From contig CALVEV010000029.1 of assembly GCA_944326685.1 (NCBI GenBank), positions 45,815-109,814 on the forward strand: DNA of 64,000 bases, in the 5' to 3' direction. Of the stretch, positions 37,349 to 48,190 are shown piece by piece. The first letter of the stretch is position 1. Every line of letters begins with the position of its first letter. The stretch is from Candidatus Gastranaerophilales bacterium (GTDB taxonomy: Bacteria; Cyanobacteriota; Vampirovibrionia; Gastranaerophilales; Gastranaerophilaceae). The notes beneath the pieces were generated by a model. It saw nothing but the letters and a program-made list of their open reading frames with translations, did not search any database and was not told the DNA's origin. Made by a program: the position numbers and the translations under genes.

Positions 37349-37349
<1 letters not shown>
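36834..37349 (+). CDS. atpF: ATP synthase subunit b (F0 peripheral stalk)
   Basis: 171 residues: short N-terminal segment, one membrane helix (F-N-F-V-V-M-I-L-L-L-A-W-M-V), then a long helical Lys/Glu-rich stalk. With b' it forms the heterodimeric stator that holds delta and alpha. Its stop overlaps the delta start (TAATG). Confidence 0.9.
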
Positions 37350-39431
<2,082 letters not shown>

Positions 39432-39438
39432 TTTATAT

Positions 39439-39464
39439 TCAGGCGAGATATAACTCTCGCCTGA
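39439..39464 (+). other. Intercistronic hairpin between atpA and atpG
   Basis: TCAGGCGAGA/TCTCGCCTGA perfect 10-bp stem with a 6-nt loop and no T-run. Probably an RNA stability or processing element rather than a terminator. Confidence 0.7.
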
Positions 39465-39488
39465 TATTAATAAATCAAAGGAAAAATT

Positions 39489-40403
39489 ATGGCAAATTTA
39501 AAAGATATTAAAAGTAGAATAAGTAGTGTTGAAAATACTAAAAAAATTACAAGAGCAATGAAAATGGTTGCCGCAGCAAAGGTTAAAAAAGCTGAATCAT
39601 CAGTAAAAGCAGCACGACCATTTGCAACAGAATTATTGTCACTTTTTAGAAAAATGCTTTCTACAGTTAATGAAATTTCTCAATCTGGAGAAAAAATAGA
39701 AGATAGCCTTAATAATTACTTTGGTTTGTTAACTAAAAGAGATATAAATACTGTAGGTCTTGTTCTTATTTCTTCAAATAAAGGTCTTGCAGGTGCTTAT
39801 AACGCTAATGTTGTAAGAGCTATTTTGAAAAAAATACAATCATATAAAGATGAAGGTAAAGATGTCGTTCTTTATATTGTTGGACAAAAAGGTATTTCAG
39901 CATTCAAACATAAAAATGATGGTATAGAAATTGCAAAAACATATTTAGCAATAGCAAATGACCCAACTCCATCAGGTGCTCATATGATTGCTGAAGATTT
40001 AGCAGATGATTTTATTAACAAAAAAATTGATAAAATTGAAATAGTAACAACAAGATTTAATAATATGATGTCATATTCTGTTCAAGATTGGACGGTTTTA
40101 CCTGTAAAACTTGAAGAAGAAACAGAAAAAACAGGCGAACCAGATCCACTAATGGAATTTATTCCATCAACTGACAGTATTCTTAAAAAACTTGTACCTA
40201 TGTACATTACAAATTCAATTTACCAAGCACTATTAGAAGCAAATGCAAGTGAATTAGCATCAAGAATGACAGCTATGTCAGCAGCTTCAAATAACGCAGA
40301 AGAAATGATTGCTAATTTAACTGTTAATTATAATAAAGCTCGTCAAGGTGCAATTACTCAAGAACTTATTGAAATCGTATCAGGTGCAAACGCTCAAGGC
40401 TAG
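39489..40403 (+). CDS. atpC: ATP synthase subunit gamma
   Basis: 304 residues. Central rotor shaft. N-terminal helix with K-S-R-I-S-S-V-E-N-T-K-K-I-T-R-A-M-K-M-V-A-A-A-K, and C-terminal helix with S-E-L-A-S-R-M-T-A-M-x-A-A-S-N-N-A, both diagnostic. The symbol follows cyanobacterial naming (gamma is atpC there, atpG in E. coli). Last gene of the operon: beta and epsilon are absent here, as in cyanobacteria where they are encoded elsewhere. The next gene is convergent, 4 bases away. Confidence 0.97.
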   Translation: MANLKDIKSRISSVENTKKITRAMKMVAAAKVKKAESSVKAARPFATELLSLFRKMLSTVNEISQSGEKIEDSLNNYFGLLTKRDINTVGLVLISSNKGLAGAYNANVVRAILKKIQSYKDEGKDVVLYIVGQKGISAFKHKNDGIEIAKTYLAIANDPTPSGAHMIAEDLADDFINKKIDKIEIVTTRFNNMMSYSVQDWTVLPVKLEEETEKTGEPDPLMEFIPSTDSILKKLVPMYITNSIYQALLEANASELASRMTAMSAASNNAEEMIANLTVNYNKARQGAITQELIEIVSGANAQG

Positions 40404-40407
40404 ACAT

Positions 40408-41334
40408 TTACAATATAAACGCTAATACCATTAACAACATTGAACCTATTGATACTGCTGTATTTAATTTTGAATAAAATCGGTTGTTATCATATTTATG
40501 AGAACTCTTTTTGGCCTTTGAAACACTTGCTAGTCTATCAATTCTTATTTTTGCATCATCATAGAAAAAATCTGTTTCAAAAACCTTATTTTCTAACCTT
40601 GATAACCTGTCATTAACTGTATCATTTGGATAGGTATTATTTAAAATTCTTTCTTCTAATGCTGCCAATTCATATTCATCTTTTGGACTGTAGGTACTAT
40701 ATGGACCTTGATTTTGTCTATCCCAATTTCTCATTGTAGGAGGAGTGTAATAAGATTGAATATCCGGCTCCGTATCGTTGTAAGCTGTATAATCATTACT
40801 ATAACTGTCCCCATAATTATCATTGTCCCAATTATTAGCAATTGGAGGATTTTGGTTATAGTATTCAGCCTTAATTCGTTCAACTCGTGTGTAATAATCT
40901 TCGGTATCATAACTTTTATTAAATAACTTCTTTTCTATATTCACTATACGAGAATGAAGACTTTTTTCTGGTGTGGATTTATTAAATAATTTTTGTTCTA
41001 TTTCATTTAAAATAGGATAATTTTCTGTTCCATCACTTGCTATTATATCCTCTTCATTCATAAAGGTATCTTTGGTTGGTGTTATTTCTTCACCTATAAC
41101 ATCTCCTGCTATATCCTTGTTTATCTTATCTAATCTTGTTTTTATTGAACCTGTTTTTGATTGCCCATATATATTTTTTTCTAATCGGCTCAATCTTGAT
41201 TCAGGTTTTTCATTTGAATAATCAACCCCAAATGTTACATCTTCTAATTTTGATAACGTTGTTGATGTACTATCCGCTGAATAAGCACTCAAACCAAATA
41301 TTAAGATTAATAATACAAACAATTTCTTTAGCAT
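40408..41334 (-). CDS. Secreted repeat protein with C-terminal anchor, 308 residues
   Basis: Not a family I can name. Sec signal peptide at the start (M-L-K-K-L-F-V-L-L-I-L-I-F-G-L-S-A-Y-S-A, cleavage after A-Y-S-A). The body has four or five degenerate repeats of about 40 residues built around R-L-S-R-L-E-K-x-I-Y-G / R-I-V-N-I-E-K-K-L-F-N / R-L-S-R-L-E-N-K-V-F, with a disordered Asn/Tyr/Asp/Pro-rich stretch between. The last 20 residues are a membrane helix (S-I-G-S-M-L-L-M-V-L-A-F-I-L). Likely an envelope protein. Convergent to the ATP synthase operon. Confidence 0.75.
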   Translation of the reverse strand: MLKKLFVLLILIFGLSAYSADSTSTTLSKLEDVTFGVDYSNEKPESRLSRLEKNIYGQSKTGSIKTRLDKINKDIAGDVIGEEITPTKDTFMNEEDIIASDGTENYPILNEIEQKLFNKSTPEKSLHSRIVNIEKKLFNKSYDTEDYYTRVERIKAEYYNQNPPIANNWDNDNYGDSYSNDYTAYNDTEPDIQSYYTPPTMRNWDRQNQGPYSTYSPKDEYELAALEERILNNTYPNDTVNDRLSRLENKVFETDFFYDDAKIRIDRLASVSKAKKSSHKYDNNRFYSKLNTAVSIGSMLLMVLAFIL

Positions 41335-41346
41335 AATAGACCTCTA

Positions 41347-41368
41347 AACTCATGTTAAGTTATGAGTT
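41347..41368. promoter_or_regulatory. Inverted repeat upstream of the secreted repeat protein gene
   Basis: AACTCAT-N8-ATGAGTT, a 7-bp perfect inverted repeat 13 bases upstream of the minus-strand start codon. It may be an operator or a 5' leader hairpin. Confidence 0.3.
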
Positions 41369-41440
41369 CAGATATTCTATTGAACCGTTTGAGAGTTTAT
41401 TTTTTTCGAAAAATTAATATTTTTATGTAGGAAAAAAGTA

Positions 41441-42019
41441 TTAGAATTCTATTCCTTTCCTAGCTGAAACTCCTATATCCCAATAATGTTTTACAGGCTC
41501 TATCTTGGATACCAAGTGAGCTACATCTATTATTTTTTGATTAGCACATCTGCCGGTTAATACTATTTCCATTCTATCTGGTTTATTTTTTATTGTTTCT
41601 ACAACATCATCTACATCTATTATCCCTAATGATATTGCTATATTTAATTCATCCAAAATTATCAAATTGTATTCATTATTTTTTATTGCTTTTTTAGCTT
41701 TTTCCCAGCCTTCTGTAATAACTTTTTTATCCTCTTCTGTTATATTATTTGAATAAACAATATGCTCTGTACCCGCTTGGTAAATTGTTAAATTCTTACT
41801 TATTTTTTCTGATAAATTACGGAAAGAATTCAATTCTCCATATTTGTTTCCACCCTTAGTAAACATTATAAGTAAAACTTTCCAATCACGACCTAATGCG
41901 CGCATTGCAAGACCTAATGATGCTGTGGTTTTGCCTTTACCATCACCTGTGTAAACTTGAATATATCCATGTTCATCCCACTCAGGATTATATAAATTTG
42001 TTTCTTTTTCTTTATCCAT
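41441..42019 (-). CDS. cobO: Cob(I)yrinic acid a,c-diamide adenosyltransferase (CobO/BtuR type)
   Basis: 192 residues. Adds the adenosyl group to corrinoids to make coenzyme B12 forms. P-loop T-G-D-G-K-G-K-T-T-A-S (about 24-34), A-L-G-R-D-W-K-V-L-L-I-M-F-T-K-G (substrate loop), and D-E-L-N-I-A and T-G-R-C-A further on. No other cobalamin gene is in the window, so it may serve salvage. Divergent from the folate enzyme with only 26 bases between the starts; a TATAAT on its strand (42030-42035) would start transcription within a few bases of the ATG. Confidence 0.93.
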   Translation of the reverse strand: MDKEKETNLYNPEWDEHGYIQVYTGDGKGKTTASLGLAMRALGRDWKVLLIMFTKGGNKYGELNSFRNLSEKISKNLTIYQAGTEHIVYSNNITEEDKKVITEGWEKAKKAIKNNEYNLIILDELNIAISLGIIDVDDVVETIKNKPDRMEIVLTGRCANQKIIDVAHLVSKIEPVKHYWDIGVSARKGIEF

Positions 42020-42029
42020 ATCCGATTTT

Positions 42030-42039
42030 ATTATATATT
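42030..42039. promoter_or_regulatory. Overlapping divergent -10 boxes, probably leaderless transcripts
   Basis: TATAAT on the minus strand (42035 to 42030) for cobO lies 10 bases from its ATG. TATATT on the plus strand (42034-42039) lies 6 bases from the folate enzyme ATG. Neither gene has a Shine-Dalgarno, and the gap between the two start codons is only 26 bases. Confidence 0.5.
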
Positions 42040-42045
42040 AAATTT

Positions 42046-42585
42046 ATGGATAACAAAACATCTCTTAGACTAAAAGCCAAAAATATTCGTAATAATTTGG
42101 ATATTAAACAAATTAGCAAAAATATTGTATATAATTTAACCCAATCAGATATTTTTAAATATTCAAATAATATTATGATTTTTTACCCCTTAGAAAAAGA
42201 GATTAATTTATTAGGTTTATTAGATTTTGAAGATAAGAATTTTTATCTACCCCGAATGAATGGAAAAAATCTAGAATGCTGTCCATACAAAAAAGGGGAT
42301 AATTTAGTTATAAAAAAATACAACATTAAAGAACCAACAACTGAATGTATTTCTTGTCCTAAAATAGATTTAATTATAATCCCTGCTCTTGCTATTGATA
42401 AATATGGAAATCGTTTAGGATATGGTGGTGGTTTTTACGACAGATTTTTAGCTCATATTTATTCTACAAAAATTGTTCCAATACCTGAAGAACTTATTTT
42501 TGATTCTATTCCTTACGAAAAATTTGACATTAAATTTGATTATTTCGTGACAGAAAAAAAGGTTTGTAATATAATGAACTCATAA
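42046..42585 (+). CDS. 5-formyltetrahydrofolate cyclo-ligase
   Basis: 179 residues from the ATG at 42046; the open frame reaches back to 41896 but that part lies inside cobO. ATP-dependent conversion of 5-formyl-THF to methenyl-THF. Motifs: I-F-Y-P-L-E-K-E-I-N, F-Y-L-P-R-M near the middle, I-I-P-A-L-A-I-D-K-Y-G-N-R-L-G-Y-G-G-G-F-Y-D-R-F (positions about 110-135), the family signature. No RBS; probably leaderless. 15 bases upstream of clpP, likely co-transcribed. Confidence 0.92.
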   Translation: MDNKTSLRLKAKNIRNNLDIKQISKNIVYNLTQSDIFKYSNNIMIFYPLEKEINLLGLLDFEDKNFYLPRMNGKNLECCPYKKGDNLVIKKYNIKEPTTECISCPKIDLIIIPALAIDKYGNRLGYGGGFYDRFLAHIYSTKIVPIPEELIFDSIPYEKFDIKFDYFVTEKKVCNIMNS

Positions 42586-42600
42586 AAAAAGGAGAAAAGC

Positions 42601-43212
42601 ATGAGTGATGTTTCTAAAATTTTAAGCTATATGCCTACAGTTATTGAAGCTTCTTCAAGAGGTGAACGTTCTTTTGATATCTTTTCTAGATTATTGAGAG
42701 AAAGAATTATTTTCTTAGGTTCTGAAATTGATGATGAAGTAGCTAACTCTATTGTCGCTCAACTTTTACTTCTTGATAGTGAAAATCCTGAAAAAGATAT
42801 TATGCTATACATTAATAGCCCTGGTGGTGTTATTACTGCTGGTATGGCTATTTATGATACTATGAATCTTATTAAAGCAGATGTTTCTACTATTTGTTTA
42901 GGTGAAGCTGCTAGTATGGGTTCTTTCCTTTTATCTTCTGGTGCTAAAGGTAAAAGATTAGCTCTTCCTTCTGCTAGAATTATGATTCACCAACCTTTAG
43001 GGGGAGCTAAAGGGCAAGCTACTGATATCGAAATTGAAGCTAAAGAAATTCTTAGAATGAAAAAAGAATTAACTACTATATTAGCTCAAAATTCAGGACA
43101 AGATGTTGAAAAAGTTCAGAAAGATTGTGAAAGAGATTATTATATGTCTGCTGCACAAGCTGTTGAGTATGGACTTATTGATAAAGTTATCACTCCTGGC
43201 GATCACAATTAA
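42601..43212 (+). CDS. clpP: ClpP, proteolytic subunit of Clp protease
   Basis: 203 residues. Serine protease that pairs with ClpC (5704). Catalytic triad: Ser105 in G-E-A-A-S-M-G-S-F, His130 in M-I-H-Q-P-L-G-G-A, and Asp near 179 in [18 protein letters not shown] 6 bases before the ATG. No clpX is adjacent. Confidence 0.97.
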   Translation: MSDVSKILSYMPTVIEASSRGERSFDIFSRLLRERIIFLGSEIDDEVANSIVAQLLLLDSENPEKDIMLYINSPGGVITAGMAIYDTMNLIKADVSTICLGEAASMGSFLLSSGAKGKRLALPSARIMIHQPLGGAKGQATDIEIEAKEILRMKKELTTILAQNSGQDVEKVQKDCERDYYMSAAQAVEYGLIDKVITPGDHN

Positions 43213-43278
43213 TATTTTCAATACTTTTTTAACATTCTCATAGCAAAATATTTTTTGTTTGGGTTTTATGTACATGCA

Positions 43279-44250
43279 ATGAGTTTTGTTAGTAATTTTA
43301 ACAGAGTTTTAAATTCACAGTCTGCCAGTGTGTTTTTATTCGGATTCACTGGCGCTTATAAGGTGCTGAAAGATTATCAGAAAGCTCCTTATAATGAAAA
43401 GAAAAATGTGTTAATGAAAGACTCTGCTATACTTGCAGGCTCTGCTGCAGGACTTGTTGCTTATAGTTTAAATAGAAAGAACTTTATTAATTCTCCGTTA
43501 AAAAAACAAGCTTTTAACTTTGCTCATAAACAAATTGATAAAATTAGAAATACTAATTTCTGGAAATCTGATAAAAATATTCTCAAAAAACCTATTAAAT
43601 TCATTGCTAAAAGTTCTTATAATATAGTTAAAGAAAGTATTGATAGTACTCTTATACTTCTATCTGGGGTTGCTGGAGGTTTATTTACTGACTCTTTAAT
43701 TAATATAGGACATTCTCACAAAAATTATATTGATAATAAAATTGAGGATGAATCTAAAATTCTTAATGATAATATTTACAATACAGATGATAAAAATAAT
43801 AACTCTTTAAAAAACAAAACAATACAAAATAATACAGATAATGACAATCCGTTTAATAAAATAAAGAAAAAATTCCCTAATGATATTAAACATCTAGATA
43901 ATATCGTAGATGAAAAAACTAAAAAAAGTATTATTTATAATATTTACAATATGCCAGAAATGAGAGTATTTAACAATTCATTTATTGGACTACAAAGCTT
44001 TAGAATTGCAGAAGAAAAAACTTTTAAAGATAAATTAAAACATACAACTAAAAGTGTTTTAAAAGATACTCTTATTCCTGTTTTCTTCCTAACTTTATCA
44101 ACAAGTGTTACTAAAGGAATGAAAAGTATTTTTAGAATACCTATTGTTTTCACATCACTAGTTGTAGGCACAATGTATGCTAACAAAAAACTTGCACCAC
44201 AAATTGCAAAATTTGATACTGAACAAACAAAGAAAAAAGTTGTTTATTAA
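43279..44250 (+). CDS. Hypothetical membrane protein, 323 residues
   Basis: Not recognised. Start at ATG 43279 (the frame extends 8 codons upstream to a TTG). Three or four membrane-prone segments: V-F-L-F-G-F-T-G-A-Y near 20, A-I-L-A-G-S-A-A-G-L-V-A-Y near 60, L-I-L-L-S-G-V-A-G-G-L-F near 130, and two near the C-terminus (L-I-P-V-F-F-L-T-L-S). A central Asn/Asp/Lys-rich disordered stretch (about 155-200). It overlaps the dnaN stop by 4 bases in convergent orientation. Probably a lineage-specific protein. Confidence 0.7.
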   Translation: MSFVSNFNRVLNSQSASVFLFGFTGAYKVLKDYQKAPYNEKKNVLMKDSAILAGSAAGLVAYSLNRKNFINSPLKKQAFNFAHKQIDKIRNTNFWKSDKNILKKPIKFIAKSSYNIVKESIDSTLILLSGVAGGLFTDSLINIGHSHKNYIDNKIEDESKILNDNIYNTDDKNNNSLKNKTIQNNTDNDNPFNKIKKKFPNDIKHLDNIVDEKTKKSIIYNIYNMPEMRVFNNSFIGLQSFRIAEEKTFKDKLKHTTKSVLKDTLIPVFFLTLSTSVTKGMKSIFRIPIVFTSLVVGTMYANKKLAPQIAKFDTEQTKKKVVY

Positions 44251-45356
44251 CGTATTTGAACAGGCATTACTAAATATACAAAATCTTCTTCATTGTATGG
44301 TTTCAATACAGTTGCTGAAAGATTTGTATTCATACCTATTACCAATTCATCTGATTCTAAATTTTTGAAACAATCTAATAAATATTTATAGTTGAATGCA
44401 ATTAAGATATCTTCTCCTGAATATGTTATTTCAATTTCATCTTCTGAAGCACCAGCATCCGGAGTATCACCCATCAAACTTAATTTGTTTTCACTAAATT
44501 GAAGTTTTACTATACTTGTTTTTTCATTAACCATTGTTGATACTCTTTCCAATGATTTTATAATTGTTGATACATTTATTTTTGCTTCTTTAGGGAAAGT
44601 AGTAGGAATCAATTGATTATATTTTGGATACTGACCTTCCATTAAACGAGATACAATCTTTGTTCTTCCTGATTCTATCATCATTTTTGTTTTTTCTATG
44701 TATATTTTTACATTTTCATCATCTAACAAATAACTCATTTTCAAAAATTCTTGAAGAACTTTTGATGGTACTATCATTTGTATTGTTTTATCTTCTTTAT
44801 TATTTATTATTTTTCTTGCTCTTGCTAATCTATTACCATCTGTTGATGCGATTTCTAATACATTTTTATTTATATCGCATACTACACCTGATAATAAATT
44901 ATTTGTTTCATATCCTGCTGCTGCAAATGCTGCTTCTTTTATTCCTTTTGTAAATGGCTCTAAATCGATTTCTATTTCTTCTTCTTTATTTGTTACTTCT
45001 TCTATTTGTGGAAATTCTGAAGCTGAAATACCAATTATTTCAAACTTTGTTTTTCCATTTGTTATTAACATTGTATTTTCATTTAATTCAAAAGATATTA
45101 AGCCATCATTAAGACGAGAAATTATATCCATTAATTTTTTTGCAGGAAGTGTAATTTTTCCTTCTGTTTCTATTTGAGCATCAATTTCTGTTGTTATAGA
45201 TAAATCAAAATCTGTTGCTGATAAGATTAACTTATTTGGAGATATTGCTTCTATCAATATATTTGCAAGAACTGGTTGCAATCCTTTTATGACAGTTGCA
45301 CGTTCTACTATTTTTACTCCGTTAAACATATTATCTTTTTCAACAAGAAATTTCAT
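44247..45356 (-). CDS. dnaN: DNA polymerase III sliding clamp (beta subunit)
   Basis: 369 residues, the usual size with three clamp domains. M-K-F-L-V-E-K at the start, T-L-P-A-K-K-L-M-D-I-I-S-R-L, F-A-A-A-G-Y-E-T-N-N-L-L-S-G-V (domain 2 start) and the C-terminal V-Y-L-V-M-P-V-Q-I-R (usual end M-P-M/V-x-x). In cyanobacteria dnaN often flanks the replication origin, which fits the non-coding region just upstream. Confidence 0.97.
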   Translation of the reverse strand: MKFLVEKDNMFNGVKIVERATVIKGLQPVLANILIEAISPNKLILSATDFDLSITTEIDAQIETEGKITLPAKKLMDIISRLNDGLISFELNENTMLITNGKTKFEIIGISASEFPQIEEVTNKEEEIEIDLEPFTKGIKEAAFAAAGYETNNLLSGVVCDINKNVLEIASTDGNRLARARKIINNKEDKTIQMIVPSKVLQEFLKMSYLLDDENVKIYIEKTKMMIESGRTKIVSRLMEGQYPKYNQLIPTTFPKEAKINVSTIIKSLERVSTMVNEKTSIVKLQFSENKLSLMGDTPDAGASEDEIEITYSGEDILIAFNYKYLLDCFKNLESDELVIGMNTNLSATVLKPYNEEDFVYLVMPVQIR

Positions 45357-45751
45357 ATATAATTACTCCCCTAATCTTCTTATTCTTTATATCTTATATT
45401 ATAAAATAAAAACAAAATATTCTAAATATAAAAGATACATTTTTTTATATTTCTAAAAGCAAAAAATTTTTTGAAATTTTTATTTATTATTTATTATATA
45501 TATTAATTAATAATATATATATTTAATAATCATCATAAGGATTAATTATTTGTAGAAAAGGGTGTTTAAATGGGGTTCTATTTAAGTAATAACTTGAAAA
45601 ATAAGATTTGTATATTTTTGTAGAAAAAGTGTAGAAAACTTTGTAGATAATTTTTTGATTTTGTAGAAAACTTTTTATTTTAAATTTCTAATGTAGAAAA
45701 CTGTAGAAAATTATAGAGTTTTCTACATTAATTTACATGGTTTTCTACATT
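45357..45751. other. Candidate replication origin (oriC): AT-rich zone plus DnaA-box-like 9-mers
   Basis: A 395-base non-coding stretch between dnaN and a TPR-like gene. 45400-45540 is almost pure A/T (candidate unwinding element). 45551-45749 carries TGTAGAAAA at 45551, 45619, 45630, 45662, 45692 and 45702, the variant TGTAGATAA at 45642, and the reverse TTTTCTACA at 45719 and 45741. TTTTCTACA differs by one base from TTTTCCACA, the DnaA box form usual in cyanobacteria. Several copies are spaced 10-12 bases or multiples, so they face the same side of the helix. Position next to dnaN supports oriC. A multi-site operator for dnaN is the alternative. Confidence 0.6.
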
Positions 45752-46186
45752 TTATTCTTCTTCTGTTTCAGTATTTGTTTTTTCAGGTAATACTACAGTT
45801 ATTCCCATCTTTTTTAACTCTTGTGCTGCTTTTGGAGCTAGGGCTGTATCTGTAAAATTTTCTATTATTGATTGATAACATTCTATTGCTTCTTTTTTTT
45901 CACCTCTGATTTGATAAACTTTTCCTAATTTATAATATAAAGGTGCGTATTGAGATTCTGGTGATATTAGCATATTATCATCAAGTTTTATTTTTACACT
46001 GATTAAAGCTTTAGTATCTGATGGAGATAAAAAACTTCCGCTATATATTTTTTCCATTATATGATCTATTGTTAAGCTCATTACTGCAAGTTGTTCATCT
46101 GGGATTGCTGATGATTTTTTTGCTTTTGCTGCAAATGAACATAAGCCGATGGAAAATATAAGTAATAATGTTATTAATTTTTTCAT
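45752..46186 (-). CDS. Secreted TPR-like protein, 144 residues
   Basis: Sec signal peptide (M-K-K-L-I-T-L-L-L-I-F-S-I-G-L-C-S-F-A-A). The mature part is helical, with one or two TPR-type units near 90-130 (Y-A-P-L-Y-Y-K-L-G-K-V-Y-Q-I-R-G-E-K-K-E-A-I-E-C-Y), and an acidic Thr/Glu tail. Periplasmic or envelope scaffolding is likely. The Cys in the signal lacks a good lipobox. Confidence 0.75.
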   Translation of the reverse strand: MKKLITLLLIFSIGLCSFAAKAKKSSAIPDEQLAVMSLTIDHIMEKIYSGSFLSPSDTKALISVKIKLDDNMLISPESQYAPLYYKLGKVYQIRGEKKEAIECYQSIIENFTDTALAPKAAQELKKMGITVVLPEKTNTETEEE

Positions 46187-46345
46187 ATATTAATTTTTAA
46201 TAAAATTATTTGTATTTACAACATTTAATTAGATGAATTTTATAGATTAAAGAAATATAAAACTTTTATTAACCCCCTTTAATTTTAATCAATTTATGGT
46301 AGTATGTTTTTAAAAGCTAGAATTTTAATTGGAGAGATTTATATA

Positions 46346-48190
46346 ATGTGTGGAATTGTAGGATATGTAGGTAAAAAATCTGTTGTTGATATATTATTCA
46401 ATGGATTAACTAAATTAGAATACCGTGGATATGATTCAGCAGGTATTGCTGTTAGTGTTGATAATAAAATTGAGATGTACAAAGAAGAAGGTAAACTTCA
46501 AAATTTAAAAAATCTTGTTGAACCTAAAAAAGAACATTTAAAATCATCAACAATGGGTATTGGACATATTAGATGGGCAACGCACGGTGCTCCTAATACT
46601 ATTAATGCACATCCTCATTCTTGTACTTGTGGAAAATTAGTTATTGTTCACAATGGTATTATTGAAAATTTCAAAGAATTAAGAGAAGAGTTAAAAAATG
46701 ATGGTTGTGTTTTCCGTTCTGAAACAGATACTGAAACATTGGCTCATTTAATTGCTAGAGAATATGGCAAAGTTAACAATTTAACTGATGCTGTTAGAAT
46801 TGCTACAAAACAAATTAATGGGGCTTATGCTATTTGTGTTATGCATCAAGATGTTCCTAACACTATTGTTGCTACAAAAAGAAATGCTCCTTTACTTGTT
46901 GGTATTGGCGAAAATGAATACTATGTAGCATCTGATGTTCCTGCTATTATTGATTATACAAAAACTGCTGTTTATTTAGATGATAATCAAATTGTTACTT
47001 TAACTCCTGATTCTATGAAATTAATAAATAGTTTTAGTGTTGAGTTACAACCACATATTGAAACATTACCTTGGGAATCTGTTTCTTTAAGTAAAATGGG
47101 ATTTAAACATTTTATGCTTAAAGAAATTCACGAACAACCAAGTATTATTAGAAATCTTTTATCAGGTAAAATAATTTCTGATAATCAACCTATTAAACTT
47201 GATGAAGTTAAACTTGATTTAGATACTATAAAAAAACTTGATAGAATACAAATAGTAGCTTGTGGAACATCTTTACACGCAGCTATGATTGGTAAATATA
47301 TTCTTGAAGATTTTTGTGGAATATCAGTTGATGTTGAACCTTCTAGTGAATTTATTTATAGAAAAACAACAACAAATGATAAAACTTTAGTAATAGGTGT
47401 TTCTCAATCAGGTGAAACAGCTGATACTATTACTGCTGTTAAACAGTCTAAAAAACAAGGTTCTCATATTTTAATTATTACAAATAGACCTGATTCTACA
47501 ATGGCTAGAGAAGCTAATAGTTTAATTCCTGTTAATGCAGGGATTGAAGTTTCTGTTGCTGCTACTAAATCTTATATGGCGCAGTTAATTTCTTTCTATT
47601 TATTGGCTTTACATATTGCAGAAATTAAAGGTTCTATTGATTCTGCTAAACTTATGGCTTTAAAACATGGGTTAATAACTTTACCTGAAAAAGCTGAAGA
47701 AATTTTAGATCATAAGAAAAATATTCAAGAGATTGCTAAAAAATATGCTAATTTTAAAAACTTTGTGTTTGTTGCTCGTGGTTTAAATTATGCAACTGCT
47801 TTAGAAGGTGCTTTAAAATTAAAAGAAATTAGCTATATTAATGCAACAGGATATCCTGCAGGTGAACTTAAACATGGTCCTATTGCAATGTTAGATGAAT
47901 CTATGCCTGTTTTATCTATTATGATGAAGGGTATGGTTTACGATAAAATTTTATCTAATAGTGAAGAAGCTAAAGCCAGAGATGCTAGAATGATTGCTTT
48001 GACTAATTCTAATGATGAAAAATTAAATGATTTATTCGAAGATATTATTAGAATTCCTGATGTTGATGAGTACTTATCACCAATTATTGCTATCATTCCT
48101 TTACAGTTATTAGCTTATTATATTGCTGAATTCTTAGGTAAAGATGTTGATCAACCTAGAAATCTTGCAAAATCTGTTACAGTGGAATAA
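46346..48190 (+). CDS. glmS: Glucosamine-6-phosphate synthase (glutamine-hydrolysing)
   Basis: 614 residues from the ATG at 46346 (RBS GGAGAG); the open frame extends 14 codons upstream but the mature enzyme must begin with Met-Cys. Makes GlcN-6-P from fructose-6-P and glutamine for peptidoglycan and LPS. Cys1 nucleophile after Met, then G-I-V-G-Y-V-G, H-I-R-W-A-T-H-G, H-N-G-I-I-E-N. The isomerase half has C-G-T-S-L-H-A-A, S-Q-S-G-E-T-A-D-T and the C-terminal P-R-N-L-A-K-S-V-T-V-E. I saw no glmS ribozyme in the 159-base leader. The stop overlaps the next ORF start. Confidence 0.98.
   Translation: MCGIVGYVGKKSVVDILFNGLTKLEYRGYDSAGIAVSVDNKIEMYKEEGKLQNLKNLVEPKKEHLKSSTMGIGHIRWATHGAPNTINAHPHSCTCGKLVIVHNGIIENFKELREELKNDGCVFRSETDTETLAHLIAREYGKVNNLTDAVRIATKQINGAYAICVMHQDVPNTIVATKRNAPLLVGIGENEYYVASDVPAIIDYTKTAVYLDDNQIVTLTPDSMKLINSFSVELQPHIETLPWESVSLSKMGFKHFMLKEIHEQPSIIRNLLSGKIISDNQPIKLDEVKLDLDTIKKLDRIQIVACGTSLHAAMIGKYILEDFCGISVDVEPSSEFIYRKTTTNDKTLVIGVSQSGETADTITAVKQSKKQGSHILIITNRPDSTMAREANSLIPVNAGIEVSVAATKSYMAQLISFYLLALHIAEIKGSIDSAKLMALKHGLITLPEKAEEILDHKKNIQEIAKKYANFKNFVFVARGLNYATALEGALKLKEISYINATGYPAGELKHGPIAMLDESMPVLSIMMKGMVYDKILSNSEEAKARDARMIALTNSNDEKLNDLFEDIIRIPDVDEYLSPIIAIIPLQLLAYYIAEFLGKDVDQPRNLAKSVTVE

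Noticed and set aside
46187..46345. glmS ribozyme
   Set aside because: The 159-base upstream region is too short and AT-rich; none of the conserved core pairing was found.
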